Source of the DNA: a bacterium
GTDB taxonomy: Bacteria > Actinomycetota > Acidimicrobiia > Spongiisociales > ZC4RG35
Direction of reading: 5' to 3'
NCBI GenBank assembly: GCA_028824015.1
Contig: JAPPFC010000058.1
Coordinates: forward strand, 1 to 39,991
DNA length: 39,991 nt
Shown: positions 33,142-39,991 of the stretch, one piece after another
Numbering within the stretch: position 1 is the stretch's first letter
Layout of the letters: the number at the start of each line of letters is the position of its first letter
Notes under the pieces: model-generated
The model's database searches: none
The model's input: only the letters and a program-made list of their open reading frames with translations
What the model was told of the DNA's origin: nothing
Translations under genes and position numbers: made by a program

Positions 33142-34022
33142 CGTACGCCCTCCCCCACTGAGGGGGCCAAAACCCGCGGCTCCTCCAGAGGGCGCGACAG
33201 CCTGGAGATCAGGGCGATTCCGAACAGCGACAAAGCCGCTCCGATCGCCACCACCAGAATGCCCGCCGGAGAGGAGTAGAAGGTCCGAAAGGGTCCGGGG
33301 CGGATGGTCAGGGCCACCAGCACCAGCCAGGGAAGCGTGAACACCACCCGGGCGTTGATACGCTGCTCGAGGGCCTCGGTCTGCTCCTCATCGGTGGCTG
33401 CCAGGTCCATCGAGGTGGTGTCGGCCAGGTCGCGGAGGATGTCCGGGATCAAGACCCCACCCCGCTCATGTGCGATCATGAGCACTTCAATCACCCGATC
33501 GCTGGTCGGGTCGGCCAGGTCTTCCTTGATCGATTCCAGGGCGGGAACCACTCCCAGGGTGCGGGCCAGCATCGGAAAACGGCTGAAGGCCTCCCGCAGG
33601 GGCGCCGGACCGGAACCGGCCAGATTCTCCACCGCCCGCTGGACGGACATTCCCGACGCGACTCCTCCCACCACATCCCTGATCCCGTCCGGCCAGGCTC
33701 TTCTGACCTCCGACAGCCGTCGCGTACGGACCCGGGAGAAATAGAAACGCGGCAGAAGGGAGATGACCACCGACGGAGGCAGGGCCACGACCCACACCCC
33801 CGACACCCCGAGAAGGACCACCAGGGCCAGGACGCCGACACCTGCCGAGGCCAGCGTGAACTGTAGTGGGGTGATGTTCAAACCGGCCTGGGCAAGCCAC
33901 AACTCCCGCGCGGCCCTCTTGCGACGCGGCCGGGTCATCCGCAGGCGAGGCCGGATCCCCATCAGCATTGCCAGCATCAGGGAGGAAAACACTCCGCTGG
34001 CCAGGGCCGCGGTCCATTTCAC
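33135..34022 (-). CDS. tadB: Tad pilus inner membrane platform protein TadB
   Basis: 295 residues with an F domain (WPDGIRDVVGGVASGMSVQR, HERGGVLIPDILRDLADT, EQRINARVVFTLPWLVL) and N- and C-terminal membrane segments. It pairs with TadC. The GTG start overlaps the tadA stop as GTGA; a longer frame to 34121 lies inside tadA and is rejected. Confidence 0.9.
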   Translation of the reverse strand: MKWTAALASGVFSSLMLAMLMGIRPRLRMTRPRRKRAARELWLAQAGLNITPLQFTLASAGVGVLALVVLLGVSGVWVVALPPSVVISLLPRFYFSRVRTRRLSEVRRAWPDGIRDVVGGVASGMSVQRAVENLAGSGPAPLREAFSRFPMLARTLGVVPALESIKEDLADPTSDRVIEVLMIAHERGGVLIPDILRDLADTTSMDLAATDEEQTEALEQRINARVVFTLPWLVLVALTIRPGPFRTFYSSPAGILVVAIGAALSLFGIALISRLSRPLEEPRVLAPSVGEGVRW

Positions 34023-35305
34023 GTCGGCCGCCCCTCCCCGTCCACTATCGCCCCCAGCGTTGACCCGGTGGCCCGTTCGATGCGGGAAACCAGGGATTCG
34101 GGAAGAGACTCTCCCACCCAAATCATGGACTCCCCCAGGCGAGGGCGGCTGAACAAGACCTGGATGGAGAAGGACTCCCGGCGCCCGGGCGCAACCGAGA
34201 CGATCTCTCGCACCTGCCGCATCGGTCCGCCCCTGCCTTCGCCCAGCGCCTCCCTGTCCAGATGCACGACCAGGTCGATGGCCGAGGCAAAGACCCTCTG
34301 CACCACCCGTTCACTGACATTCTCCCCGGCCATCAGCGCGGCGCTCACCAGCGCGTCGAGGGCGTCGGCGGCGGAGTTGGCATGGACCGTGCAGGCAAAC
34401 CCGCACCCGGCGTTGGCGGCCCGGGTCAACTCGAATGCCTCCGCCCCTCTCACCTCCCCCACCACGATCAGGTCGGGGCGCATGGCCAGCACTGCCTTCA
34501 CCAGCACCCGCAGGCTGATCTCTCCCTTTCCATCCAGGCCGGGCGGACGCGCCTCGTAGAAGGACCCGTGAACCAGGGGGATGTGCAGTTCCCGCACCTC
34601 TTCGCAGCAGCGGATACAGCGGGTGGGAGGGCAGGAGTCCAGCAGGGCGCTGAGGAGCGAGGTCTTTCCCGCCCCTGGCGGACCGGAGACGACCACCCCG
34701 CATTCCGTCTGCATCGCGGCGGCCAGAAACCAGGCCGCCGCCGGGGGCATCGATCCCAGTTCCACCAGGGAATCCAGGGTTTGCCTCCGGAGTGCGTACC
34801 GTCGGAGGGTGGCCGAGAGTTGATCCGAGATGGGCGGGATGACAGCCGTCAGCCGAGCCGAGTCGCCCATCACCCGGGCCTGGACGATCGGTTGGGAAAT
34901 ATCCAGCCGACGGTCGCTGCCGGCCAGCAGCCTGTCCACCACCTGCCGGTTCTCCTCCACCGTGGTGGGTTCTTTCAGGCCTTGCAGGCGTCCCGCTCCA
35001 TCGATGAAGGTCACCCTGGGCCCCTCGATGAAGACCTCCTCCACATCGGAGCGGGAAAGCAACTCGGTCAGGGGACCGTAGTCGGCGATGGAACGCAGCA
35101 CCCGCTCGGCCATGTCCGAGGGATCGCGGAGGGCGCGGCCCAACCCCACCTGGGTGCGGCGGGAGTATTCCCTGACCGCCTGTTCCACCAGTCGGCGGGC
35201 GCCGTGCCGGTCCGTCTCGGGATCGAGGTTCCGCTCCTCGATGAGACTCAGGGAACTGCGGCGGATCTCCGCATAGGCGTAACCGGTGGCCCCTCCCTCA
35301 GTCAA
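34019..35305 (-). CDS. tadA: Tad pilus assembly ATPase TadA/CpaF
   Basis: About 428 residues, the hexameric secretion ATPase that powers pilus assembly. Walker A is GPPGAGKTSLL, the Asp box and Walker B include RPDLIVVGEVRG, and a His box is present (ACTVHANSA). The N-terminal domain has RSDVEEVFIEGP typical of CpaF. I prefer the TTG at 35305, which overlaps the tadZ stop by eight bases and has GGGAGAG upstream; a GTG at 35344 is the alternative. Stop codon overlaps tadB. Confidence 0.93.
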   Translation of the reverse strand: MTEGGATGYAYAEIRRSSLSLIEERNLDPETDRHGARRLVEQAVREYSRRTQVGLGRALRDPSDMAERVLRSIADYGPLTELLSRSDVEEVFIEGPRVTFIDGAGRLQGLKEPTTVEENRQVVDRLLAGSDRRLDISQPIVQARVMGDSARLTAVIPPISDQLSATLRRYALRRQTLDSLVELGSMPPAAAWFLAAAMQTECGVVVSGPPGAGKTSLLSALLDSCPPTRCIRCCEEVRELHIPLVHGSFYEARPPGLDGKGEISLRVLVKAVLAMRPDLIVVGEVRGAEAFELTRAANAGCGFACTVHANSAADALDALVSAALMAGENVSERVVQRVFASAIDLVVHLDREALGEGRGGPMRQVREIVSVAPGRRESFSIQVLFSRPRLGESMIWVGESLPESLVSRIERATGSTLGAIVDGEGRPT

Positions 35306-36482
35306 GTCCGATCTCTCCCAGAACCTGGTCGGCCAAACGGTCACATCCCCGGCGGAACTTTCCCCTCTCCACCAGCACCCCGTTCCAGGCAGCCTCGGCC
35401 ACCCTGGTGTCCTCAGGAAGAAAACCGATCCGGACCTGGCCGACCGCCTTGGACAACTCCTCGAACAGGGACATTCTCTGTGAAAGGGAAGCCGGCGTGC
35501 GATTGATCACCACGAATGCCTCCATGCCGGGTTCCTTCATCCGAAGCCGGCCGATCCATTCGATCATCCGGGTTATTCCCACCGGGCTGGGAAGCGCCAC
35601 CCCCACCAGAACCGTGGCAACGGCCATTACGGCGTCGGAAACACCCCCCGCGGTCTCCCAGATATGGGCATCTCCCTGGCCGTTCTCCCATGATCCGAAA
35701 TTGGCCACCGTGACATCGGACATCCGAGCGGTCTCCAACAGGAGTTCGGTCACCTCACCGCGTCGAAGCTCCCCCCGGTCGGCGGACGTGGGAACTCCCG
35801 ACAGCACCCGGAGGGTGGACCCACGGACGGTCTGCCAGCAGGCGTCAAGGCTCTCGGAGTGGTGGTGTACCGCGTCGATGGCGGTGAGTAGGTTGGGATG
35901 GAGACCCAACCCCAGGCGCTGCGCCATCGACGGGGCCCTTTGATCGACGTCCAGCAGAGCCACCCCGTCACAGCGCTCCGCCAGTCGGCGAGCCAGGGCG
36001 ATGGCGACTTCGGTGGCGCCGCATCCGCCCGGTGGGGACCCGACCGCGATCAGCGGCGGTCGCGTGGCGGGATGAACCGAGACCGCGCCGCCTGAAGGCG
36101 TGTCGGGAGTCGGATCGTCCCGGTCCTGTGGCGCAATCTCCAGCCGATCGACCAGCGCCAGGAATTCCTCGGGGCCCGCGTGGGCTTCGATCACCTCGGT
36201 TACATCGCATGCCAACAACCGGTCCTTCCCGTCCGGGAACTCCGCCGGGTCGTAGACACCCACCACCCGGCGGCCCAACCGGTTCAGCTTCTTGACCAGG
36301 TGCGGCGAGAGGAAAGAGCAGATGTCGTCTATCAGGAGAACGTCGAACCGTTCCGAGAAGGCGTCCTCGGGCTGCATCACGTACAACCGGACTCTCGCTC
36401 CTCCGTGGTCCACCAGGAATCGATGCAGGTGATCGGACCACCCGCGGGTGGAAACCGCCAGGGCCAACTCGATGTCCGTCAC
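35298..36482 (-). CDS. tadZ: TadZ/CpaE-like pilus localisation ATPase, atypical P-loop
   Basis: 394 residues: an N-terminal receiver-like domain (RFDVLLIDDICSFL) and a MinD/ParA-type domain (VALLDVDQRAPSMAQRLGL) that positions the Tad machinery at the pole or cell site. The deviant Walker A of ParA proteins, KGGxGKT, is replaced here by PPGGCGATE, lacking both lysines. Loss of the Walker lysine is known in some TadZ proteins, so a binding or scaffolding role is more likely than hydrolysis. The ATG overlaps the cpaB stop by four bases (ATGA). Confidence 0.85.
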   Translation of the reverse strand: MTDIELALAVSTRGWSDHLHRFLVDHGGARVRLYVMQPEDAFSERFDVLLIDDICSFLSPHLVKKLNRLGRRVVGVYDPAEFPDGKDRLLACDVTEVIEAHAGPEEFLALVDRLEIAPQDRDDPTPDTPSGGAVSVHPATRPPLIAVGSPPGGCGATEVAIALARRLAERCDGVALLDVDQRAPSMAQRLGLGLHPNLLTAIDAVHHHSESLDACWQTVRGSTLRVLSGVPTSADRGELRRGEVTELLLETARMSDVTVANFGSWENGQGDAHIWETAGGVSDAVMAVATVLVGVALPSPVGITRMIEWIGRLRMKEPGMEAFVVINRTPASLSQRMSLFEELSKAVGQVRIGFLPEDTRVAEAAWNGVLVERGKFRRGCDRLADQVLGEIGLD

Positions 36483-37285
36483 CGCAGGGGTTCCTCCACG
36501 GACGGCTCATAATCCTCCGGTCCCGGGTATGGCTCGGGATCGGATCCGATGAATCCGCCCGGCGTGGCCGGGGTGTCCAAAGTGGCGGAGGGTTCATTCA
36601 AGAACCAGATCTCCACCGGAGCGGACCCGGTGGAACGCAACACCTCCACCTCTGCATGGGCAAGCGCCAAAGCCAAAGCCAGGGCCGTCCGGTCATCCAC
36701 CTCCAGGACCAGGTGGAAACTGCCGCCGGACAGACCCAATGCCCCCTCCGACTGGGTGGAGACGCCCAGCACCTCCACTGCGGTGGCGACGAAGGAGGCC
36801 TGTTCGGTGTCCACCCGGATCACATCCACCAGATCGCCGGGAACGAGATTTCCCCCGGCGGCATGGTCGGCATCCACCGGAAAGCTCATCGCCCGAAACC
36901 CCACCGTGGCAAGCGGTGATCGCAGGCTCGCCTTGGTCAGGAGAGACCCGGCCGCAATCTGCTCGGTGATCAACCATCCCTGATACTCGTTCAACTCCGC
37001 CTCCGAGATCAGACCGGAAGCCACGTCTTCGGAGACATCGAGCGGAGTCAGATGGGTATCACCTCCCTGAAGGACCCGTCCCTGCGCCAGGTCGACGGCG
37101 CTCACCGCCATACGGGTCAGGGGTTCCTCCCCTCTACGCAGGAGCACCAGGTTGGTAACCAGGGCCAGCACGCCGGTTACGACGATCAGCAAGTGGGCCC
37201 CCGAGAGCGACGCGATCCACCTGCGACGCCGCCGGGCGCCGCCGGGCCTGGCGTCGGTTTTGTCCGAAGATGTAAAAGAGGTCAT
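36479..37285 (-). CDS. cpaB: Flp pilus assembly protein CpaB (SAF domain)
   Basis: 268 residues, first gene of the Tad operon. A basic leader and one membrane segment (LLIVVTGVLALVTNLVLL) precede a SAF domain (DLAQGRVLQGGD, LITEQIAAGSLLTKASL) and a RcpC/CpaB-like beta domain (AMSFPVDADHAAGGNLVPGD). CpaB works at the cell envelope in pilus assembly. The ATG at 37285 has AGAGGGGA upstream; a GTG at 37306 would add seven residues. It is divergent from the hypothetical gene at 37399. Confidence 0.85.
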   Translation of the reverse strand: MTSFTSSDKTDARPGGARRRRRWIASLSGAHLLIVVTGVLALVTNLVLLRRGEEPLTRMAVSAVDLAQGRVLQGGDTHLTPLDVSEDVASGLISEAELNEYQGWLITEQIAAGSLLTKASLRSPLATVGFRAMSFPVDADHAAGGNLVPGDLVDVIRVDTEQASFVATAVEVLGVSTQSEGALGLSGGSFHLVLEVDDRTALALALALAHAEVEVLRSTGSAPVEIWFLNEPSATLDTPATPGGFIGSDPEPYPGPEDYEPSVEEPLR

Positions 37286-37398
37286 ATCCCCTCTCGAGCC
37301 GACCACCCCGATCGGCGTCCGAAGAAGTGTTTTCGACGACCGACTATAAATAGCGGGGAGGGGGCCTACAGCTACTCATGGAGGAGGGTTTTCCCAAT

Positions 37399-37977
37399 AT
37401 GAGGTTTTTTTCCACCGGTTCGCCCGATCACGATCCGCGTTCGGCTCCGGATCCTCTTTCAGGACTGGCCCGCTTCCTGCGCCAGGGGGTGGGACAGGAG
37501 TGGCGGGCCGAGTTCGAAGCCACCGAGTTCGAGACCCATCAGGACCGTCTCCGGCGCCGCACGTTGCGGGATGTGACCGAGATGCTGCTCCATCGCGGAG
37601 ATCGGCTCACCCTGCACGCCGGCAGGCTCCAGCTCTCCGGACAGGTCACGGCGGGAGGGGCCGATTACGTCACCATCAACACCGACCACCTCTGCGCCGA
37701 TGCCCGTTTGGATCGGGTCGCCCTCCTGGTTACCAAGCGCCATTCCGGGGGCGCCCAGGTCGGAGGGATGCCCCACACCTGGAGAGCCAGGCTCACCCAG
37801 ATGGAACTGACCCAGGAGAAGCTGGAGGTCCATGCCCCGTCCCTGGGAGTGTCCCGGGCCGGAAGGATCGGGGCCGTGGCCGTAGATCATCTCTGGCTGG
37901 TGGACACGGACGGACGCGACTTCTACGTGCCCTTCGAGGAGATATCGGTCGTTACCCGCGCGCTCCCCCCGGCTTGA
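37399..37977 (+). CDS. Hypothetical protein divergent from the Tad operon
   Basis: 192 residues from the ATG at 37399, which follows GGAGGAGG at 11 bases; an ATG at 37378 would add seven residues. The first half is charged and helical (EFEATEFETHQDRLRRRTLRD). The middle (LTLHAGRLQLSGQVTAGGA then DYVTINTDHLCADARLDRV) has the look of a small beta-barrel, and the C-terminus is again beta-rich. No membrane segment or known motif. A TATAAA at 37345-37350 is a possible -10 without a matching -35. Because it shares the upstream region with cpaB, it may be coregulated, which is inference. Confidence 0.7.
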   Translation: MRFFSTGSPDHDPRSAPDPLSGLARFLRQGVGQEWRAEFEATEFETHQDRLRRRTLRDVTEMLLHRGDRLTLHAGRLQLSGQVTAGGADYVTINTDHLCADARLDRVALLVTKRHSGGAQVGGMPHTWRARLTQMELTQEKLEVHAPSLGVSRAGRIGAVAVDHLWLVDTDGRDFYVPFEEISVVTRALPPA

Positions 37978-37996
37978 CCGGGCCGGGAGGCAGCTA

Positions 37997-38018
37997 CCGG
38001 GAGGCCCCTTACTCCCGG
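37997..38018. terminator. Hairpin between convergent genes
   Basis: CCGGGAG and CTCCCGG form a perfect seven-base-pair, GC-rich stem around GCCCCTTA. It lies just after the hypothetical gene and overlaps the stop codon of the HTH gene. It lacks a T tract but is the only strong hairpin in the 31-base convergent gap, so it may end transcription from both sides. Confidence 0.5.
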
Positions 38019-38236
38019 GTTGCTCCTGGGTGAACCGGATGGGACTTGATGTAGTCGATCACCTCGGAGTAAATGAAGCGGTAGACCCTTGACCCAGGCA
38101 ACTGGTAAGCGGGAAGCCGACCCTCCCGCACGTATTTACGGACCATCTGCACATTCATGCGCAGCAGTTCAGCCACCTGGGCAGTGTCGATCACGGGCGG
38201 GTAGGCCGTGCCCTCGGAATTGGAATTTTCCACCAT
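38009..38236 (-). CDS. BldC-like MerR-family helix-turn-helix protein
   Basis: 75 residues, essentially one HTH domain (DTAQVAELLRMNVQMVRKYV then EGRLPAYQLPGSRVYRF) of the excisionase/MerR HTH_17 type. In actinomycetes such short proteins (BldC) bind tandem repeats and control development; an excisionase role is the other possibility, but no integrase is nearby. AGAGG lies six bases before the ATG. Upstream gap is short because of the tRNA genes. Confidence 0.85.
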   Translation of the reverse strand: MVENSNSEGTAYPPVIDTAQVAELLRMNVQMVRKYVREGRLPAYQLPGSRVYRFIYSEVIDYIKSHPVHPGATRE

Positions 38237-38253
38237 TATGAACCTCTTTTCCA

Positions 38254-38282
38254 GTTACATGAGAAAAGTCTATATCCGTCAA
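38254..38282 (-). promoter_or_regulatory. Candidate promoter of the BldC-like gene
   Basis: On the minus strand TTGACG (five of six) and TGTAAC (four of six) are spaced 17 bases apart. The expected start would give an unusually short leader of about 11 bases that just includes the AGAGG ribosome site. Confidence 0.5.
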
Positions 38283-38407
38283 GGATAATCGACTGCCTGA
38301 TTTGGATGCGGTTTCTTTCGCGAGCACGTCGCATGGCGACGCTTCGCGGCCCCCGTGGCGGGCAACGCTTTCGGTACGTTCTCCCGCTCGGGTGACTGGG
38401 AGGGCAG

Positions 38408-38483
38408 TGGCAGCCCCGACCGGATTCGAACCGGCGTTACCGGCTTGAGAGGCCGGCGTCCTAGGCCACTAGACGACGGGGCC
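38408..38483 (-). tRNA. tRNA-Glu (CTC)
   Basis: Minus-strand cloverleaf: acceptor GGCCCCG/CGGGGCT with a G1-U72 wobble, anticodon stem CCGGC/GCCGG around loop CTCTCAA (anticodon CTC), T-arm CCGGTTCGAATCCGG, encoded CCA. It reads downstream of tRNA-Gln and may be cotranscribed with it. Confidence 0.95.
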
Positions 38484-38510
38484 AACAGGCCGGAATGATA
38501 GCCAGCCCGG

Positions 38511-38582
38511 CTCGGGGGGAAGGACTCGAACCCTCAATAACAGGGCCAGAACCTGTCGTGTTACCTATTACACCACCCCCGA
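38511..38582 (-). tRNA. tRNA-Gln (CTG)
   Basis: Minus-strand cloverleaf: acceptor TCGGGGG/CCCCCGA, small D-arm GTGTAATAGGTAACAC, anticodon stem ACAGG/CCTGT around TTCTGGC (anticodon CTG), T-arm GGTTCGAGTCC. The 3' bases read GCCG, so CCA is not encoded, unlike the two other tRNAs here. Confidence 0.93.
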
Positions 38583-38628
38583 GGGCGCCCCTGAGCATAA
38601 CAGCCCACCAGTTCAATCTTCAAGGGAA

Positions 38629-39951
38629 TCATCCGGTGCATGCCAGGCCGTCATTGTTCCCGTCCAGTCGGTCATGGTCCCGACCCACGACGGTCAGCGG
38701 CTTGAATCGATTGGGGATGTCGCCGCAGTTGACATCGTTGCTCCGGTTGCCCAACTCGGGCACCTCCGCACACGGATCACCGGCCGACGAGGTGTACGGA
38801 CAGGATGAGATGGCGGTGGAGACGGCAGCCGTGGTGGTGGCGGCGCGGCGGGTGGTGGTAGTCGTGTCACTGGCCGGGAGCGTGGTGATCGTCATGCTGG
38901 ATGCGCAGGTGTCGAGCATCTCCTGCAGCGCTCCGACCTCGGCCCGGTCGGCGGTGAGCCCCCAGGCGGCCTTGACTGTCACCCAGTCGGTGGCGTACCT
39001 GCACCAGGCGGATCCGTCCGGAGGTCTCCACTCGGATGGATCTCGGGAACCCTTGGAACGATTGGAGGAAGCGCTGACCACCGCCAGGGCCTCGGGATGG
39101 AGGAGATCGTTGGCGAAGGCCGCCTTCCGGGATGAACTCCACCGCCAAGCCCCCGAAGAGTGCGCCTCCGCCAGGGGGACCATGTGATCGATGTCCAGTC
39201 GGGACGCCTCCGAGATGACCATCCCGTCGTACCAGGAGAACCAGGTCCCGTCAGCCCTCCTCTCGTCCTCCAGCACCGCACAGCGGGTGTTGCATCCCGA
39301 CCTGACCCTGGTCCAAGATCCGTACAGGTCGCGATCGTACGGCACTCCCCCGTCACCCTCGGAAGCCACGGCCAGGGCTCCCAACCCCCCTTCCGCAGAG
39401 GTGGCGGGCTGATTGGTGGGCGGAGCGGAGATGGTGGTGGTAGTGGCTGCCGCGGCGGTGGTTTGAAGTGGCGATGTCGTCGCATCGGGAGGGGCGGCAG
39501 TGGTGATGGCCGGTGAAGTTGGGGCGGTGGGGGTGGTCGTCTCCAACTCCGCAGGGGGAGGAGAGTCGTCTTCAACCTCGGCGGTGGTGGTGCCCGAAAG
39601 AGGAGCTTGGGACGTGGTGGGCGCGACTGCGGTCACATCCTCTATCTCGACTTCACGTTGAGGGTCCTGCGCGGTGGCTGCCGGTGCAGCCTCAATGCTG
39701 GTGGTTGTGCCGGACGCGGCGGATCCCGCATCGTCCGTGGTCCTCCCCAAGGGCTGATCCCGAGCCTCCCCGAGGCCTGCCAGGGGATCGATTATCAGCA
39801 CATTGACCCACAGCAACTGGAACAGACCGGCCAGCACTGCCAGCATCAGCAGTGAAACTCGCCGCCCGCGTCCTGGAGGAGGCCGGTGGGAGATCCGCCA
39901 GAACCAGACGGCCACAAATCCGGGAAAGAAGGCTATGGTGTTGGCGATCAT
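38629..39951 (-). CDS. Membrane-anchored HNH (DUF1524/GmrSD-type) nuclease-like protein with Excalibur domain
   Basis: About 440 residues. Two N-terminal hydrophobic segments (FFPGFVAVWFW; VSLLMLAVLAGLFQLLWVNV) are followed by a Thr/Ala/Pro-rich linker of about 140 residues. An HNH-type domain comes next (LDIDHMVPLAEAHSSGAW, ANDLLHPEALAVVSASSNRS, SAWCRYATDWVTVKAAWGL), then a second Thr-rich linker and a C-terminal Excalibur calcium-binding domain (DHDRLDGNNDGLACTG). The combination suggests an extracellular DNase. The ATG at 39951 lies inside a repeat at the window edge and has GGGGA six bases upstream; an ATG at 39987 inside the second repeat would add 12 residues. The native N-terminus may therefore have been altered by an insertion. 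Confidence 0.85.
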   Translation of the reverse strand: MIANTIAFFPGFVAVWFWRISHRPPPGRGRRVSLLMLAVLAGLFQLLWVNVLIIDPLAGLGEARDQPLGRTTDDAGSAASGTTTSIEAAPAATAQDPQREVEIEDVTAVAPTTSQAPLSGTTTAEVEDDSPPPAELETTTPTAPTSPAITTAAPPDATTSPLQTTAAAATTTTISAPPTNQPATSAEGGLGALAVASEGDGGVPYDRDLYGSWTRVRSGCNTRCAVLEDERRADGTWFSWYDGMVISEASRLDIDHMVPLAEAHSSGAWRWSSSRKAAFANDLLHPEALAVVSASSNRSKGSRDPSEWRPPDGSAWCRYATDWVTVKAAWGLTADRAEVGALQEMLDTCASSMTITTLPASDTTTTTRRAATTTAAVSTAISSCPYTSSAGDPCAEVPELGNRSNDVNCGDIPNRFKPLTVVGRDHDRLDGNNDGLACTG

Positions 39952-39987
39952 TGAAATTCCCCACTCTCGATCACTGAAATTCCCCAC
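39945..39987. repeat. Two 20-base direct repeats at the right edge, IS21-end-like
   Basis: CGATCATTGAAATTCCCCAC (39945-39964) and CGATCACTGAAATTCCCCAC (39968-39987) differ at one base and start 23 bases apart. From memory, such multiple repeats with TGAAATTCCCCA are seen at the ends of IS21-family elements in actinobacteria. No transposase lies inside the window; the element body would be to the right. Confidence 0.55.
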
Positions 39988-39991
39988 CTCC

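Noticed and set aside
34262-35506. 414-codon plus-strand open frame
   Set aside because: It is antisense to tadA and tadZ, which have clear motifs on the minus strand.
38279-38485. Small minus-strand open frame across the tRNA-Glu gene
   Set aside because: It overlaps a well-formed tRNA and has no protein-like character.
38009-38582. Integrative element with excisionase-like gene next to tRNA genes
   Set aside because: No integrase, no repeated tRNA 3' end and no compositional break are visible; a BldC-type regulator explains the HTH gene.
1-39991. CRISPR array, complete insertion sequence or prophage
   Set aside because: No regularly spaced repeats, no transposase or integrase, and no phage structural genes are visible in the window.

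Overview
The window is GC-rich and looks like a chromosomal segment of a high-GC, Gram-positive-type actinomycetote. I infer Actinomycetota, most likely class Acidimicrobiia. The reasons are a Tad pilus locus with no secretin gene, a BldC-like HTH gene, an SLH-anchored surface protein, an Excalibur-ended nuclease with long Thr-rich linkers, and dense ATGA/GTGA gene overlaps. No 16S rRNA is present, so the placement is inference.

Layout. (1) 1-4953, minus: a very large surface protein, cut by the left edge, with SWM/fibronectin/cadherin-like domains, an arylsulfotransferase-like core, four Calx-beta domains and the start of an SLH anchor. (2) 5342-10051: an Old Yellow Enzyme-type reductase of different base composition (plus), then a minus-strand operon of nitroreductase, a frameshifted DUF885 peptidase-like gene and an MBL-fold hydrolase; a decayed piece of a second DUF885 gene lies between the reductase and the operon. 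(3) 10273-12871, plus: an ABC exporter (ATPase plus an internally duplicated permease). (4) 12885-21239, minus: a seven-gene catabolic operon encoding SDR, flavin-dependent monooxygenase, SDR paralogue, isochorismatase-like hydrolase, phosphotriesterase-family hydrolase, hydantoinase and an M28-like protein ending in a PqqD-like domain. (5) 21505-25626: a secreted protein with two PPC domains, a small membrane-anchored protein, and a second phosphotriesterase-family hydrolase. (6) 25783-30629: tRNA-Ala(CGC), the plsY-moeA-moaC operon with a small membrane gene, then a divergent FmdB-type zinc ribbon, a SAF-domain protein and uppP. (7) 30654-37285, minus: a Tad pilus operon (cpaB, tadZ, tadA, tadB, tadC, pilin, three TadE/G-like genes). 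(8) 37399-39991: a conserved-looking hypothetical, a BldC-like HTH gene, tRNA-Glu(CTC), tRNA-Gln(CTG), an HNH/Excalibur protein, and at the right edge a pair of direct repeats that resemble an IS21-type end.

How the genes fit together. Region 4 reads as one pathway: ring or C-C/C-N oxidation (monooxygenase, SDRs) followed by hydrolysis of cyclic amide, ester/lactone and enol-ether or amide bonds, with an M28-like protein at the distal end. Region 2 (ene-reductase, nitroreductase, MBL hydrolase) and the second phosphotriesterase could feed the same chemistry. The two SDR genes share homologous 3' flanks, which shows that an SDR-plus-isochorismatase unit was duplicated and that one copy lost its second gene. 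The best candidates for something undescribed are this operon, the M28-like/PqqD-like fusion, and the sulfotransferase-like SLH surface protein. The housekeeping regions (6, 7) are ordinary apart from the atypical TadZ P-loop.
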